The notes beneath the pieces were generated by a model that saw nothing but the letters and a program-made list of their open reading frames with translations, made no database searches and was not told the origin of the DNA. Positions 52,240 through 61,131 of a stretch of 64,000 bases of DNA are shown here, piece by piece (within the stretch, counting starts at the first letter, position 1; each line of letters starts with the position of its first letter). The translations under genes were made by a program, and so were the position numbers. Origin of the DNA: Microtetraspora sp. NBRC 13810 (lineage in GTDB: Bacteria; Actinomycetota; Actinomycetes; Streptosporangiales; Streptosporangiaceae); the NCBI RefSeq assembly GCF_030268685.1, contig NZ_BSRQ01000005.1:186001-250000 (forward strand). The letters are read 5' to 3'.

Positions 52240-54087
52240 TCAGGAGGGGCCTTCGAGGAAGGCGAGGATCTCCCGGTCGCCCCGGTCGCGGAGGCGGCCG
52301 AGGACGTCGTCGCGGGCGGAGCCGTCCGGGAGGCCGATCCGGGCGCCGATGAGCCGGATGCCCTCGGCTTCGGAGGCGACGGGGGCGGTGTAGCCGATGA
52401 GGTGCAGGGCGCGGTTCAGCGGCGGCAGGCTGGGCAGGGCGGCCTGGAGGAAGCGGGTGAGGAGTTCGCCGCCGTCGGAGACGGTGAGGAAGATGTGGTC
52501 GCCCTCCTGCGCGCCGTACTCCAGCAGCACCGGCCGGATCGAGCCCATCGTCGGCTGGTTGTGCCAGCTGATCACCACGTCGCCGGACGGCGCGGAGGCG
52601 GTGAGCTGGCCGCCGGGGGCCATGCCGAGGTGGGCGGCGAAGCCGGTCGGCAGCGGGGAGCCGGAACCGCGCAGGTGCTCGGCGTTCACGTCCACCCGGT
52701 GCCACCAGCGGCCGTCCCTGCTGCGGAAGCAGCGCCGTGTCTCCGAGACGTCCCTGCGCGGCTGGTAGTCGCCCTGCTCGTGCCCGGCCACCCGGATGAA
52801 GCCACGCTGGGTGCGCTCGAAGCCGGGGCCGCCCGCGTAGGCGCGCACCGAGCTCTCGCTCACGTCGTAGCGGGTGGTCAGGTTGGCCACCACGGTGTTC
52901 ACGGACGCCTCGCCGCCGGCCCGCTCGATCTCCCTGCCGATCATCTCCCGGATGCCGAGATACTGCTCACCGCCCCAGCGGGTCAGGCCGTACTTGTTCC
53001 GGTCCACCCGCAGGAAGCGCTCGTCCGCGGTGAGCTGGTTGCGGATGCCGACCAGGCTGTAGTCCTCGCCGATGCGCTCCTGGATCTCCTCCGGCGTCAG
53101 CGGGCCGCCGGCGATCGCGAGGACCGCCTCGGCCTTCTCGTTCACGCTGCGCGGCCAGGCCACCACGTGCCCGTCCAGCATCCGCAGGTTGGGCACCGAG
53201 ACGAGCCACCGCTCGGCGACGTCCTCCCGGACGCCGAGCTGGGCCACGAGGGTGACCGCCTCGCGCACCGGGCGCGGCCCGTCGGTGAACAGCTGCCTGG
53301 TCTTCTCCCGCAGCTCGTCCGCGCCGCCGGCCACCAGCCAGCCGTCCACCAGGTCGTAGTCGCCGACCAGCGTGCGCACGAACCGCCACGCCGGGATCTG
53401 CAACGACGGCAGGTCGGTGCCGTGCCACGGCGCCGCCGTCGCGAGCTCCTCGGCCGGTACGGCGGAGCCGAGCCGGCCGCGCAGCCAGGACACGTGCGCG
53501 ACCAGCGGCGCGGCGTCGGCCGAGGCCAGCCATCCGTCCACGTCGTCGCGCAGGTCCCGCTCGATCTGCCTGATCCGCTCCCGGGTCACCGAGAACCGCT
53601 GGGCCAGCTCGTCCAGCGTGGCACGCTGGGAGGCGTAGAGCCGGTCCCTGGCGATGCTCCGCTGGCGGTCGTCCAGCCCGGCGAACACCTCGTTGATGAG
53701 CTCGGGCAGCGGCCGGTCCGCGCGCGCGGAGGCCAGGCCGATGGGGGCGCGCTCGCCGGGCGGTTCGAGCAGCCGCTCCAGCACGCCGGTGAAGAGCTTG
53801 TGCACGACGTCGCGGCCGAGATGCTCGGGCGTCAACGCGGACTCGGCCGGATCGGTGAACCTGACCAGGGGCAGGACGTCGCCGAGGATCAGATGACCCC
53901 AGCAGGTCATCGACAGGTCGGCGAGCCGGGCCGCGATCTGAGGCGTGCCGACGGTCTCGCAGGCGCGGTCGAGCGGCAGCGCCTGCCACCAGACCTGCGG
54001 CAGGCGTGCGTCATCGGCGATCGGCGCTATCTGACCGGGTGAAGTCCAGCGCAAGGGGGGCACGATATCGCTCAGGCTGAGATTCAT
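52240..54087 (-). CDS. Sigma-region-4-like / HTH protein associated with UvrD helicase (short paralog)
   Basis: 615 residues. Starts MNLSLSDIVPPLRW. At about 143-190 an HTH nearly identical in pattern to sigma-70 region 4.2 (LDELAQRFSVTRERIRQIERD) is present. At about 328-368 GPLTPEEIQERIGEDYSLVGIR resembles a HARE-HTH/winged helix. The C-terminus (440-615) has RRCFRSRDGRWWHRVDV and a beta-rich domain ending in LRDRGDREIL. It has no sigma region 2 and so is not a sigma factor. It is a clear paralog of the 1580-residue protein encoded two genes upstream; the helicase lies between. Function unknown. Confidence 0.75.
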   Translation of the reverse strand: MNLSLSDIVPPLRWTSPGQIAPIADDARLPQVWWQALPLDRACETVGTPQIAARLADLSMTCWGHLILGDVLPLVRFTDPAESALTPEHLGRDVVHKLFTGVLERLLEPPGERAPIGLASARADRPLPELINEVFAGLDDRQRSIARDRLYASQRATLDELAQRFSVTRERIRQIERDLRDDVDGWLASADAAPLVAHVSWLRGRLGSAVPAEELATAAPWHGTDLPSLQIPAWRFVRTLVGDYDLVDGWLVAGGADELREKTRQLFTDGPRPVREAVTLVAQLGVREDVAERWLVSVPNLRMLDGHVVAWPRSVNEKAEAVLAIAGGPLTPEEIQERIGEDYSLVGIRNQLTADERFLRVDRNKYGLTRWGGEQYLGIREMIGREIERAGGEASVNTVVANLTTRYDVSESSVRAYAGGPGFERTQRGFIRVAGHEQGDYQPRRDVSETRRCFRSRDGRWWHRVDVNAEHLRGSGSPLPTGFAAHLGMAPGGQLTASAPSGDVVISWHNQPTMGSIRPVLLEYGAQEGDHIFLTVSDGGELLTRFLQAALPSLPPLNRALHLIGYTAPVASEAEGIRLIGARIGLPDGSARDDVLGRLRDRGDREILAFLEGPS

Positions 54088-54136
54088 TCAGGTCCAACCG
54101 GCAATGGTAGGTATCCGCAGTTCAGAGACTATGTGA

Positions 54137-56215
54137 TCAGGGTGGAAGAAACGGACTCGCCCTCCCGGAATGGGACACATATAGCATTTCGCTTGCCCGG
54201 GTGCAGGCAACGTACAGCAGCCCGCGCTCGCGCTGCAGGTCATGAGCTCTGGCGGCGGGATCCTCTCCGGCCGGGGTGAGCGCCTCGGGGGCCGGCACGA
54301 TCCCATCGGTCACGCCTATCACGGCGACCCGCCGGAACTCCAGTCCTTTCATCCCGTGCAACGTCGTGACCCGCACGTCGTGCCCGGCCTCGCGCAACGC
54401 CGTACGCGCCTCGCGGACCATCTCGGGCGGGCGCGCGGCCACCCCGACCTCCGCCGCGGGAACGCCGTCCGCCAGCCACTCCCCGACCCGGGCCACCAGC
54501 CCGGACAGCTCGGCCTCCGGCGAGTCGTAGCCCAGCACGACCGGGCGCGGGCCGTGCTCGCCGGACCGGAAGCCCACGAGCTGCTGAGCGCCCTCCACGA
54601 GCCCGTCGGCCGGGCCGCCGCCGCGCAGCCGCACCCCCCAGGTCAGGATCTCCTGCGGCAGCCGGTAGGAGACGTCCAGCCGGCAGTGGGCCGCGTCGAT
54701 GCCGACCGAGCCGAGTGACACCCGGGTGTCGAAGATGCGCTGGTGCGGGTCGCCGACGACGAACAGGTCGTCGAGCGCGACGGGCACCGCCGCCCGCAGC
54801 AGCCGCCACTGCGCCGGATGCAGATCCTGCGCCTCGTCCACGATGATGTGCCGGTACGGCTCCCGCGCCGGACCCTGCTCCTCCAGCAGGTCGCCGGTGG
54901 TCTGGCCGAGCAGCGTGGACGCCTCGGCGGCGAGCTGCAACAGCGTCCTGCGCCCGCTCTCCCGAAGCCGCTCGGTCACCAGCCCGATCGCCTCCCAGAC
55001 CGCGGTGCGCTCGTCGTCGTCCAGATCGACGCTGCGCCCCGGCCGGTCGGCGGCGAGGTACTCCTCCAGGGTCGTCAGGTTCTGCGCCAGCACGACCTGC
55101 TCCCACTCGCGCAGCAGGAACGCCGTGCTGTGCCGCTCGCTGCTGTGCCCGGAGACCGCCTCCTGCCACAGCGTGGCCAGCTCGGCCGCGCCGACCAGGG
55201 TGGGCTGGCGGCCCTCCGCCTCGGTCACCAGGCGGTGCGCGATCCGGTCGACATTGCCCACCTCGACCCGCTTGCGCAGCACCTCATCCGGTATGAGCAC
55301 GTCCAGCTTCGCCGACAGGTCGTTGCTCAGCCCCTGGGAGAAGGTCACCAGCAGCACCGTGCCCCGCCCATAGGCGGCGAGGTGGGCGGCCCGGTGCAGC
55401 GCGACGAACGTCTTGCCGGTGCCCGCGCCGCCGGTGACCAGCACCGGCCGGTCGTAGTGCGGGGTGCGGGCCAGCCGGTGCTGGGGCGGGTGCAGGAAGA
55501 CGCACCAGCTCGGCGCGCCGACCACCCAGTCGAGCTGCTCCTTGTCGGTGACGAACACCGCGCGGTCCGGGCTGCGCAGCAGCGCCGCCGCGATGTCGTC
55601 CGCGTCGATCGGCTCCGGCCCGGTGACAGCCGTACGGTACTCGCCGAGCGCCCGCCACGCCGCGGCCAGCGAGGCCCCGCGGGCCAGCTCCGCCAGCGGC
55701 GCGTACTGCGTCGGCGGCAGCAACGGCTCCAGCGCCTCCAGCACCGCCTCGGTGGTGATCAGCCTCAGGTACGGCAGCAGCCGGGCGTCGATGCCCACCG
55801 AGGCCAGGTCGTTGTCGCAGATGTCGGCGAACAGCCGCACCGGCGACGACTCGGCCGACCGGCGCAACGCCGGCTCGACCCGTTCCAGCGCCTCGGCGTC
55901 CCACATCTCGATCACGCCGATCTCCGGGTTCACCCCGAACCCGAACCGCTGCGCGTAGGCCCACGCATCGCCGTCCGGCAGCACGGTGAGCAGCCAGTAC
56001 ACGTCACGCTGGCGCAGCACGACGCCGCGGTGCCGGTCGGTCAGGCGCAACGTCGCCACCCGGCCGTCCCTGGCGTTCCTGACCCGTTCCGGGTGCGGCG
56101 CGGCCGGCACCTGGTGCAGGAACCGGCGCACGGCGACCACGACGTCCCGGCGCACCGGCTCAGCCAGGGCGCGCAGTTCCGCGGGGAACGCCGGGGAGAT
56201 CGCGAGCCGGGGCAA
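54137..56215 (-). CDS. UvrD/Rep-type helicase with RelE-like N-terminal domain
   Basis: 692 residues from TTG 56215 (AGAGGA upstream, spacing about 9-10). Residues 1-100 resemble a RelE/HigB-type fold (AISPAFPAELRALAEPVRRD, RLTDRHRGVVLRQRDVYWLLTV). The helicase part has motif I VTGGAGTGKTFVALH (near 260), motif II IIVDEAQDLHPAQW (near 460), VVGDPHQRIF for III, SYRLPQEI, TLHGMKGLEFRRVAVI and LLYVACTRA for VI. It would be a DNA helicase; whether the RelE part is a nuclease, an RNA binder or inert is unknown. It lies 18 bp after the 1580-residue gene and 49 bp before the short paralog. Confidence 0.85.
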   Translation of the reverse strand: MPRLAISPAFPAELRALAEPVRRDVVVAVRRFLHQVPAAPHPERVRNARDGRVATLRLTDRHRGVVLRQRDVYWLLTVLPDGDAWAYAQRFGFGVNPEIGVIEMWDAEALERVEPALRRSAESSPVRLFADICDNDLASVGIDARLLPYLRLITTEAVLEALEPLLPPTQYAPLAELARGASLAAAWRALGEYRTAVTGPEPIDADDIAAALLRSPDRAVFVTDKEQLDWVVGAPSWCVFLHPPQHRLARTPHYDRPVLVTGGAGTGKTFVALHRAAHLAAYGRGTVLLVTFSQGLSNDLSAKLDVLIPDEVLRKRVEVGNVDRIAHRLVTEAEGRQPTLVGAAELATLWQEAVSGHSSERHSTAFLLREWEQVVLAQNLTTLEEYLAADRPGRSVDLDDDERTAVWEAIGLVTERLRESGRRTLLQLAAEASTLLGQTTGDLLEEQGPAREPYRHIIVDEAQDLHPAQWRLLRAAVPVALDDLFVVGDPHQRIFDTRVSLGSVGIDAAHCRLDVSYRLPQEILTWGVRLRGGGPADGLVEGAQQLVGFRSGEHGPRPVVLGYDSPEAELSGLVARVGEWLADGVPAAEVGVAARPPEMVREARTALREAGHDVRVTTLHGMKGLEFRRVAVIGVTDGIVPAPEALTPAGEDPAARAHDLQRERGLLYVACTRASEMLYVSHSGRASPFLPP

Positions 56216-56233
56216 CGAAGGGGTTCCTCTCGG

Positions 56234-59200
56234 CTAGGCCAGCAGGGACAGCAGGTCGCGGTCCCCGCGCTCACGCAGCCGGACCACCAGGTCGGCCTTG
56301 GCGACGGGTCCGGTCATGCCGATCCGGGTGGCGATGATCCGCGCCGTCTGCTCGGGGGTGCCACCGGGCGCGGTGTACCCCACCAGCAGCAGCGCGTGCT
56401 CCATCGGCTCCACCCCCGATGCCGCGGCGGGCAGGTGCCTCGCTCTCAGCACACCCTCGTCCGACAGCGTGAGAAACAGATGATCGCCCTCCTCGGCCTT
56501 GACATCCTTGAGCAGATGCCGCAGGGACTCCACCACCGGCCGGCTCTGCCACGTCATGGTCAGCTCTCCGGCGGCACTTCTGACAGTAAGGCTCTGGCCT
56601 GGGGCCAGTCCCAGATACGCGGCGAATCCGCTGGGCAGCGCGCACTCGGAGCCCTCAAGGTGATCTCCGGTGATGTCCACCCTGAGCCACCACCGGCCAT
56701 CCGGCTGCCGGAAGCATCTCCGGGTCAGCGACACGTCCTTCAACGGCCGGTACTTGCCCGCGTCCCCGCGCCCCTGGCCGCCTGCCTCCGGCGTACCGTC
56801 CTCGGCCGCCTCCCCGTGCGGGGCCCGGCCCTCGACGCCTTCCGGGTGGGCCGCGTCGCCGTCCGGGTCGGAGTCGTCGCCCTCCGCGTCGTCCCCGCCG
56901 CTCCGCCGGCCGCCCGAGCCGCCGTCGGCGGGGAAGAGGATGCGCAGTTGCGGCACGCTCTCCAGCCACTCCCTGGCGACGTCGGGATGGATGCCGAGCG
57001 AGGAGACCAGCTCCAGGGCCCGGCCCACCGTCGGCGGCTGCTCGGTCTCGCCGATGAGCTTCCGCGTCCTGTCCTGGAGGTCCGTCAGGTCGCCCTCGAC
57101 CAGCCAGCCGTCCGTCAGCCGGTAACCGGGCAGCGACGCCAGCACGAACTGCCAGGCCGGCACCTCCAGCGAACGCACCTCACGCCCGTGCCAGTCGGCC
57201 GCCGCCACCAGCCTGGCCTGCGGCGAAGCCTTGCCGAGCACCTTCTGCACCTCCGCGAGATGCGTCCTGTACGGCTTCGCCTCGTCGCTCACCAGCCACT
57301 TCTTCAACCGGACCCGGAGATCGGCCTCCACCTCCTCGATGTCCGACGTGGACACCGCGAACAGCTTCGCCAGCTCCTCCACGGCCCCCGGGGAGTCGGT
57401 GAACACCCGGTTCTGCGCCACCGCCCAGGTCTTGTCGTCCAGGGCGGCGAAGGCGTTCTCGATCAGGGCGTACAGGTCCGTGTCCTCCGGCTCGGGCTCC
57501 TCGTCCTGCGCCCCGAACGGCTCGAAGAACGACCGCCCCCCCGGCCCACCCTGATGCGCCCCGGGCGCCGACCCGTTGATATGCGCCAGCATCTCGGGAA
57601 TCTGCGCCAGCCCGGGAATCTGCGCAAGCCCCGGAATCGAGGGAATGTCCGGTACGGCAGGCCGCGACCGCCCCCCACCGGCCCCCCCGGCAGAAGACGA
57701 ATTCCCAAAGGGCTGCTGACCGGGCCCCCCAGCCGGAAACCCTCCCGGCGGCCCCCCGGGTCCCCCCGGCATCCCCGGCTGCCCTCCAGGCGCCCCCGGC
57801 GTCCCTGGCACTCCAGGCGCCCCCGGCTGGCTTCCCGGCACTCCGGGCATGGCCCCCGGCACTCCGGGCATGGCCCCCGGCACTCCGGGCATGGCCCCCG
57901 GCGCTCCGGGCATGGCTCCCGGCTGGCTTCCCGGCACTCCAGATGTCCCCGGCACCCCAGGCATGGCTCCCGGCGACCCCGGCTGGCTTCCCGGCGTTCC
58001 GGACGTTCCGGGCGTTCCGGGCGTGGGGCTCCCCGGAGCGGTGTGCGGGGCTCCCGGTGTCATCGGCGCTCCGCCGGAGGAGCCTGCACCCGGCCCGGCG
58101 GCGACCCCGGGGGGAGGCACGGCCGGGGTACCGGACGGGGAGCGCTTGGGCAACCCCGCCGGAGGCGTACCGGCTGACGCCGCCGGAGGATGTCCCGTCT
58201 GCCGCTTGGGCAGCTTCAGCGGAGCCTGCTCCACCGCGGCCACCGCCTCCGGCGACTCCTGCCCCCGCCCCGGCCCGTCCTGCCCCGCCGCCACCGGCAG
58301 GTCCTGTCCTGCGAGCACAGGCATGTCCGGCCCCGCCACCGGCACCTCTTGCCCCGGCACGTCTTGCCCCGCCACCGGCACGTCTTGCCCCGGCACGTCT
58401 TGCCCCGCCACCGGCACGTCTTGCCCCGCCACCGGCAGGTCCTGTCCCGCCGCCACCGGCACGTCTTGCCCGGCCGCCACCGGCACGTCTGAACCGGCGG
58501 CCAGGCCGGGCACTTCCTCGCCCACCGCTCCGACCGGCACGCCCTGTCCCGCCACCGGCGTGCCCTGCCCGGCAGCCTCTACGCCCTGACCAGCCTCCAC
58601 GCCCTGTCCGGGAGCCTGCGCGCCCTCGCCAGGTACGGCCTGTGCAGCCGCCGCCAGCACGTCCTGACCGGCAGCCGATATCCGCGAGTCCCCGCCAGGC
58701 CCTGCGGACGGCACCCCCTGCTCCGGGGCAGCCGCCGGCACGCCCTGCCCCGCGCCCGACCCCGTCAAATCCTTACGCGCACCCGCCACGGGCAGGTCGT
58801 GCCTCCCACCGGTCGCAGGCAGGTCGTGGCTTCCACCGGCCGTGGGCAGGACGCGGCCCCCACCCGCCACGGGCGGCAGATCCTGGCCTCCACCGGTCGC
58901 GGGCAGATCCTGGCCCTCACCGGCCTCGGGCAGGTCGTGACCCGTGGCCGAGGTGTTCTGGCCTGCGGGCAGGTCGTGGCCCGATGTCGGCGCGTGCTGA
59001 CCTGCCAGGGGGTCGTGGCTCGCGGCCGGCAGGTTCTGAGCTGCTGCGGGCAGGTCGTCATCCGGGGTCGGCAGGTGGCTCGCTCCGGCGTCCGCCACCG
59101 GAAGGTCCTCGCTCTGACCGGGCACCGGCTCGACCGGCACGCGCCTGCCCAGCGGATCCGGACGGCCCAGGGCGTCCTTGGGGAAGTCCGGCGCCCGCCG

Positions 59201-60976
59201 GGTTCCGCGACGGTCGTGGGAAGCGGCGGGCGGGTTCGCGGCAGCCGGGCGATCGGGGGCCTGCGCATCATCGAAGAGGTCGCCCGGCTCCTCGGCGGAC
59301 CCACCCACCGAAGCGTCAGGCTCGCCCAGCGCGGCCTTACCAGACACGGCCCTGCCAGACACAGCGGCGGCCTTGTCCGACGCGGCCTTGCCAGATGCGG
59401 CCCCGCCAGATGCGGCAGCGGCCTCGCCCTGCGAGGTGTCAGGCATGCCGGCCGAGGCCCCCGGCTCTTGCGCCGAATTGCCGGCCGCGTCCGTCGTGGC
59501 GGCGAGTCCCTCGGGCAGGGCGGCGACCGCGTTCGCCGGATCGGAGGTCACGTTCGGCGAGGCGGCGAGCTCTCGCGCCGAAGCACCGGCCGCGTTCGCC
59601 GAAGCACCGGCACCCTCCGCCGGAGCGGCGGCCACGTTCGCCGAAGCGGCGAGGGGGGCCGGTGAGGCGGCGCCCGCGTTCGGTGTGGAGGCGGGGTCGT
59701 TTCGCGAGACCGCGGGCTCGTTCCGCGAGGCGACGGTCTTCGCCGGGGAAGCGGAGTCGTTCCGTGAGGAGGCGGGCTCGTTCCGCGTGGAGGCGGGGAG
59801 GCCGCGTTCTTCGTCGCGTGGGTCGGGGGATCGCCGGAGGGCGGCGGGGGCTTCTCCTGCGGGGCCGGGAGGTTCGGGGGAAGCGCTTGCGGCGGGCTCC
59901 TCGTGCTCCTGACGGGCGCCGGCATGCAGCTCGGCATGCTCGGCCGGGACGCCGGGAGAAGCGAGCGAGTCGCCAGGCGAAGCCAGCGGGTCACCCGGAG
60001 AGGCGAGCGCGTCGCCAGGAGAGGCGAGTGGGCCGCCAGGTGAAGCTGGCGCGTCGCCCGGAGAGGCGAGCTGGTCGCCAGGGTGGCTACGGCGAGCGCC
60101 GGAACGACGTGGGGAAGCGGCGTCGGCGGTCTCGGGGCTGTCCTGAGCCGTCGCGGAGCCTCGTACGTCTTCGGCGGGCCGGGCGTGCGCGGACTTCCGC
60201 CGCGAACCCCCCGACCCGGCCCCCTCGGGCTTCGCCGCCGCAAGACCGCGATCATCGGCCGGCACACCGCGATGCCCCCTGCCGGGCTCAGCCCCACCCC
60301 GGCCCTCGACCGGCTCAGCCCCACCCCGGCCCTCGACCGGCTGGGTCTTGCCTGGAACCTCGACAGGCTGGGCCTTACCCGGAACCTCGACCGGCTTGAT
60401 TCCGCCAAGCGCGTCAACCGCCTCGCCCCGGTCGGCGACCTTGGCCGGCTCGGTTCCGCGACGCCCCTTGCCCGGCTCCTGGTCCTGGGTCCAGTGCTGC
60501 GCGGGGGCCTGTTCGCGGAGGGGGGGCGCCTCGGAGTGGCGGAGGTCGGGGGAGTCGGGCTCCCCGTGGGAGGAGCCGCTGTCGATGCGGGTGAAGACGG
60601 CGGTGAAGAGGGTGGTGAGGATCGGGCGGGCCTGGATGAACGGCTGGTCCAGCATGTCCCGCGCGGTGAGGGAGAGCAGACCGGGCCAGGAACCGGCGCG
60701 GTCGAGGGCGATGGCCGTGTGCGGGTCGTCGGCCTCGTCCGGGTCCAGGACGTGCAGCGCGGGAAGGACGTCCCCGACGGCGGCGGCCGGCCAGTGACCG
60801 ATCGCGAGTTCGGTGATCAGCTCGCCCAGCGCCTCGGGCGACAGCACGTCGAGCACCCTGTGCATCGGCAGGCTGCGCCACCACGCGTCCGGCAGACCGG
60901 GCTCGTGGAGAGCGGAGATCGCCGACGCGTCGCTCCAACGTAGCGGCGGTACGAGGTCACTCAGACAGAAGTTCAT
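56234..60976 (-). CDS. Giant paralog of the UvrD-associated HTH protein with repetitive, collagen-like insert
   Basis: 1580 residues. The N-terminal 125 residues (MNFCLSDLVPPLRWSD, DVLPALHVLDPDEADD) and the C-terminal 420 residues (ALDDKTWAVAQNRVF, LFAVSTSDIEEVEADLR, RRCFRQPDGRWWLRVDI, LRERGDRDLLSLL) match the 615-residue paralog in order, including a degenerate sigma-region-4-like helix pair. Between them lie about 950 residues of low complexity: SPGD-type 7-mers (near 297-345), AGQDVPV-type 8-mers (near 812-905) and a Gly-X-Y collagen-like run (near 972-1092). Start ATG 60976 has AGAGGGA upstream. It probably heads the operon with the helicase. No function is known. Confidence 0.72.
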   Translation of the reverse strand: MNFCLSDLVPPLRWSDASAISALHEPGLPDAWWRSLPMHRVLDVLSPEALGELITELAIGHWPAAAVGDVLPALHVLDPDEADDPHTAIALDRAGSWPGLLSLTARDMLDQPFIQARPILTTLFTAVFTRIDSGSSHGEPDSPDLRHSEAPPLREQAPAQHWTQDQEPGKGRRGTEPAKVADRGEAVDALGGIKPVEVPGKAQPVEVPGKTQPVEGRGGAEPVEGRGGAEPGRGHRGVPADDRGLAAAKPEGAGSGGSRRKSAHARPAEDVRGSATAQDSPETADAASPRRSGARRSHPGDQLASPGDAPASPGGPLASPGDALASPGDPLASPGDSLASPGVPAEHAELHAGARQEHEEPAASASPEPPGPAGEAPAALRRSPDPRDEERGLPASTRNEPASSRNDSASPAKTVASRNEPAVSRNDPASTPNAGAASPAPLAASANVAAAPAEGAGASANAAGASARELAASPNVTSDPANAVAALPEGLAATTDAAGNSAQEPGASAGMPDTSQGEAAAASGGAASGKAASDKAAAVSGRAVSGKAALGEPDASVGGSAEEPGDLFDDAQAPDRPAAANPPAASHDRRGTRRAPDFPKDALGRPDPLGRRVPVEPVPGQSEDLPVADAGASHLPTPDDDLPAAAQNLPAASHDPLAGQHAPTSGHDLPAGQNTSATGHDLPEAGEGQDLPATGGGQDLPPVAGGGRVLPTAGGSHDLPATGGRHDLPVAGARKDLTGSGAGQGVPAAAPEQGVPSAGPGGDSRISAAGQDVLAAAAQAVPGEGAQAPGQGVEAGQGVEAAGQGTPVAGQGVPVGAVGEEVPGLAAGSDVPVAAGQDVPVAAGQDLPVAGQDVPVAGQDVPGQDVPVAGQDVPGQEVPVAGPDMPVLAGQDLPVAAGQDGPGRGQESPEAVAAVEQAPLKLPKRQTGHPPAASAGTPPAGLPKRSPSGTPAVPPPGVAAGPGAGSSGGAPMTPGAPHTAPGSPTPGTPGTSGTPGSQPGSPGAMPGVPGTSGVPGSQPGAMPGAPGAMPGVPGAMPGVPGAMPGVPGSQPGAPGVPGTPGAPGGQPGMPGGPGGPPGGFPAGGPGQQPFGNSSSAGGAGGGRSRPAVPDIPSIPGLAQIPGLAQIPEMLAHINGSAPGAHQGGPGGRSFFEPFGAQDEEPEPEDTDLYALIENAFAALDDKTWAVAQNRVFTDSPGAVEELAKLFAVSTSDIEEVEADLRVRLKKWLVSDEAKPYRTHLAEVQKVLGKASPQARLVAAADWHGREVRSLEVPAWQFVLASLPGYRLTDGWLVEGDLTDLQDRTRKLIGETEQPPTVGRALELVSSLGIHPDVAREWLESVPQLRILFPADGGSGGRRSGGDDAEGDDSDPDGDAAHPEGVEGRAPHGEAAEDGTPEAGGQGRGDAGKYRPLKDVSLTRRCFRQPDGRWWLRVDITGDHLEGSECALPSGFAAYLGLAPGQSLTVRSAAGELTMTWQSRPVVESLRHLLKDVKAEEGDHLFLTLSDEGVLRARHLPAAASGVEPMEHALLLVGYTAPGGTPEQTARIIATRIGMTGPVAKADLVVRLRERGDRDLLSLLA

Positions 60977-61131
60977 CCCGTTCCCTCTCCGGCTGTCTCA
61001 CCGATACCCAGCCCCCTTATGCGCCGCGTCAACCGTGCTCCTGCCGTACCGTCCCGAACGCCCACGCAGCTGCGGACGAGCACATCGGAACTGACCATAG
61101 TCTGGCAAATCGCCCCCATGAATCGGGCCGA

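Noticed and set aside
51004..54042. 1012-codon plus-strand frame opposite cysS and the HTH protein
   Set aside because: Shadow of two well-supported minus-strand genes.
54743..58177. 1144-codon plus-strand frame opposite the helicase
   Set aside because: No domain and extreme Arg/Gln/Leu composition; the minus strand shows all helicase motifs.
57943..60399. 818-codon plus-strand frame opposite the 1580-residue protein
   Set aside because: Arg/Pro-rich shadow of repetitive DNA; the minus frame continues into conserved domains at both ends.
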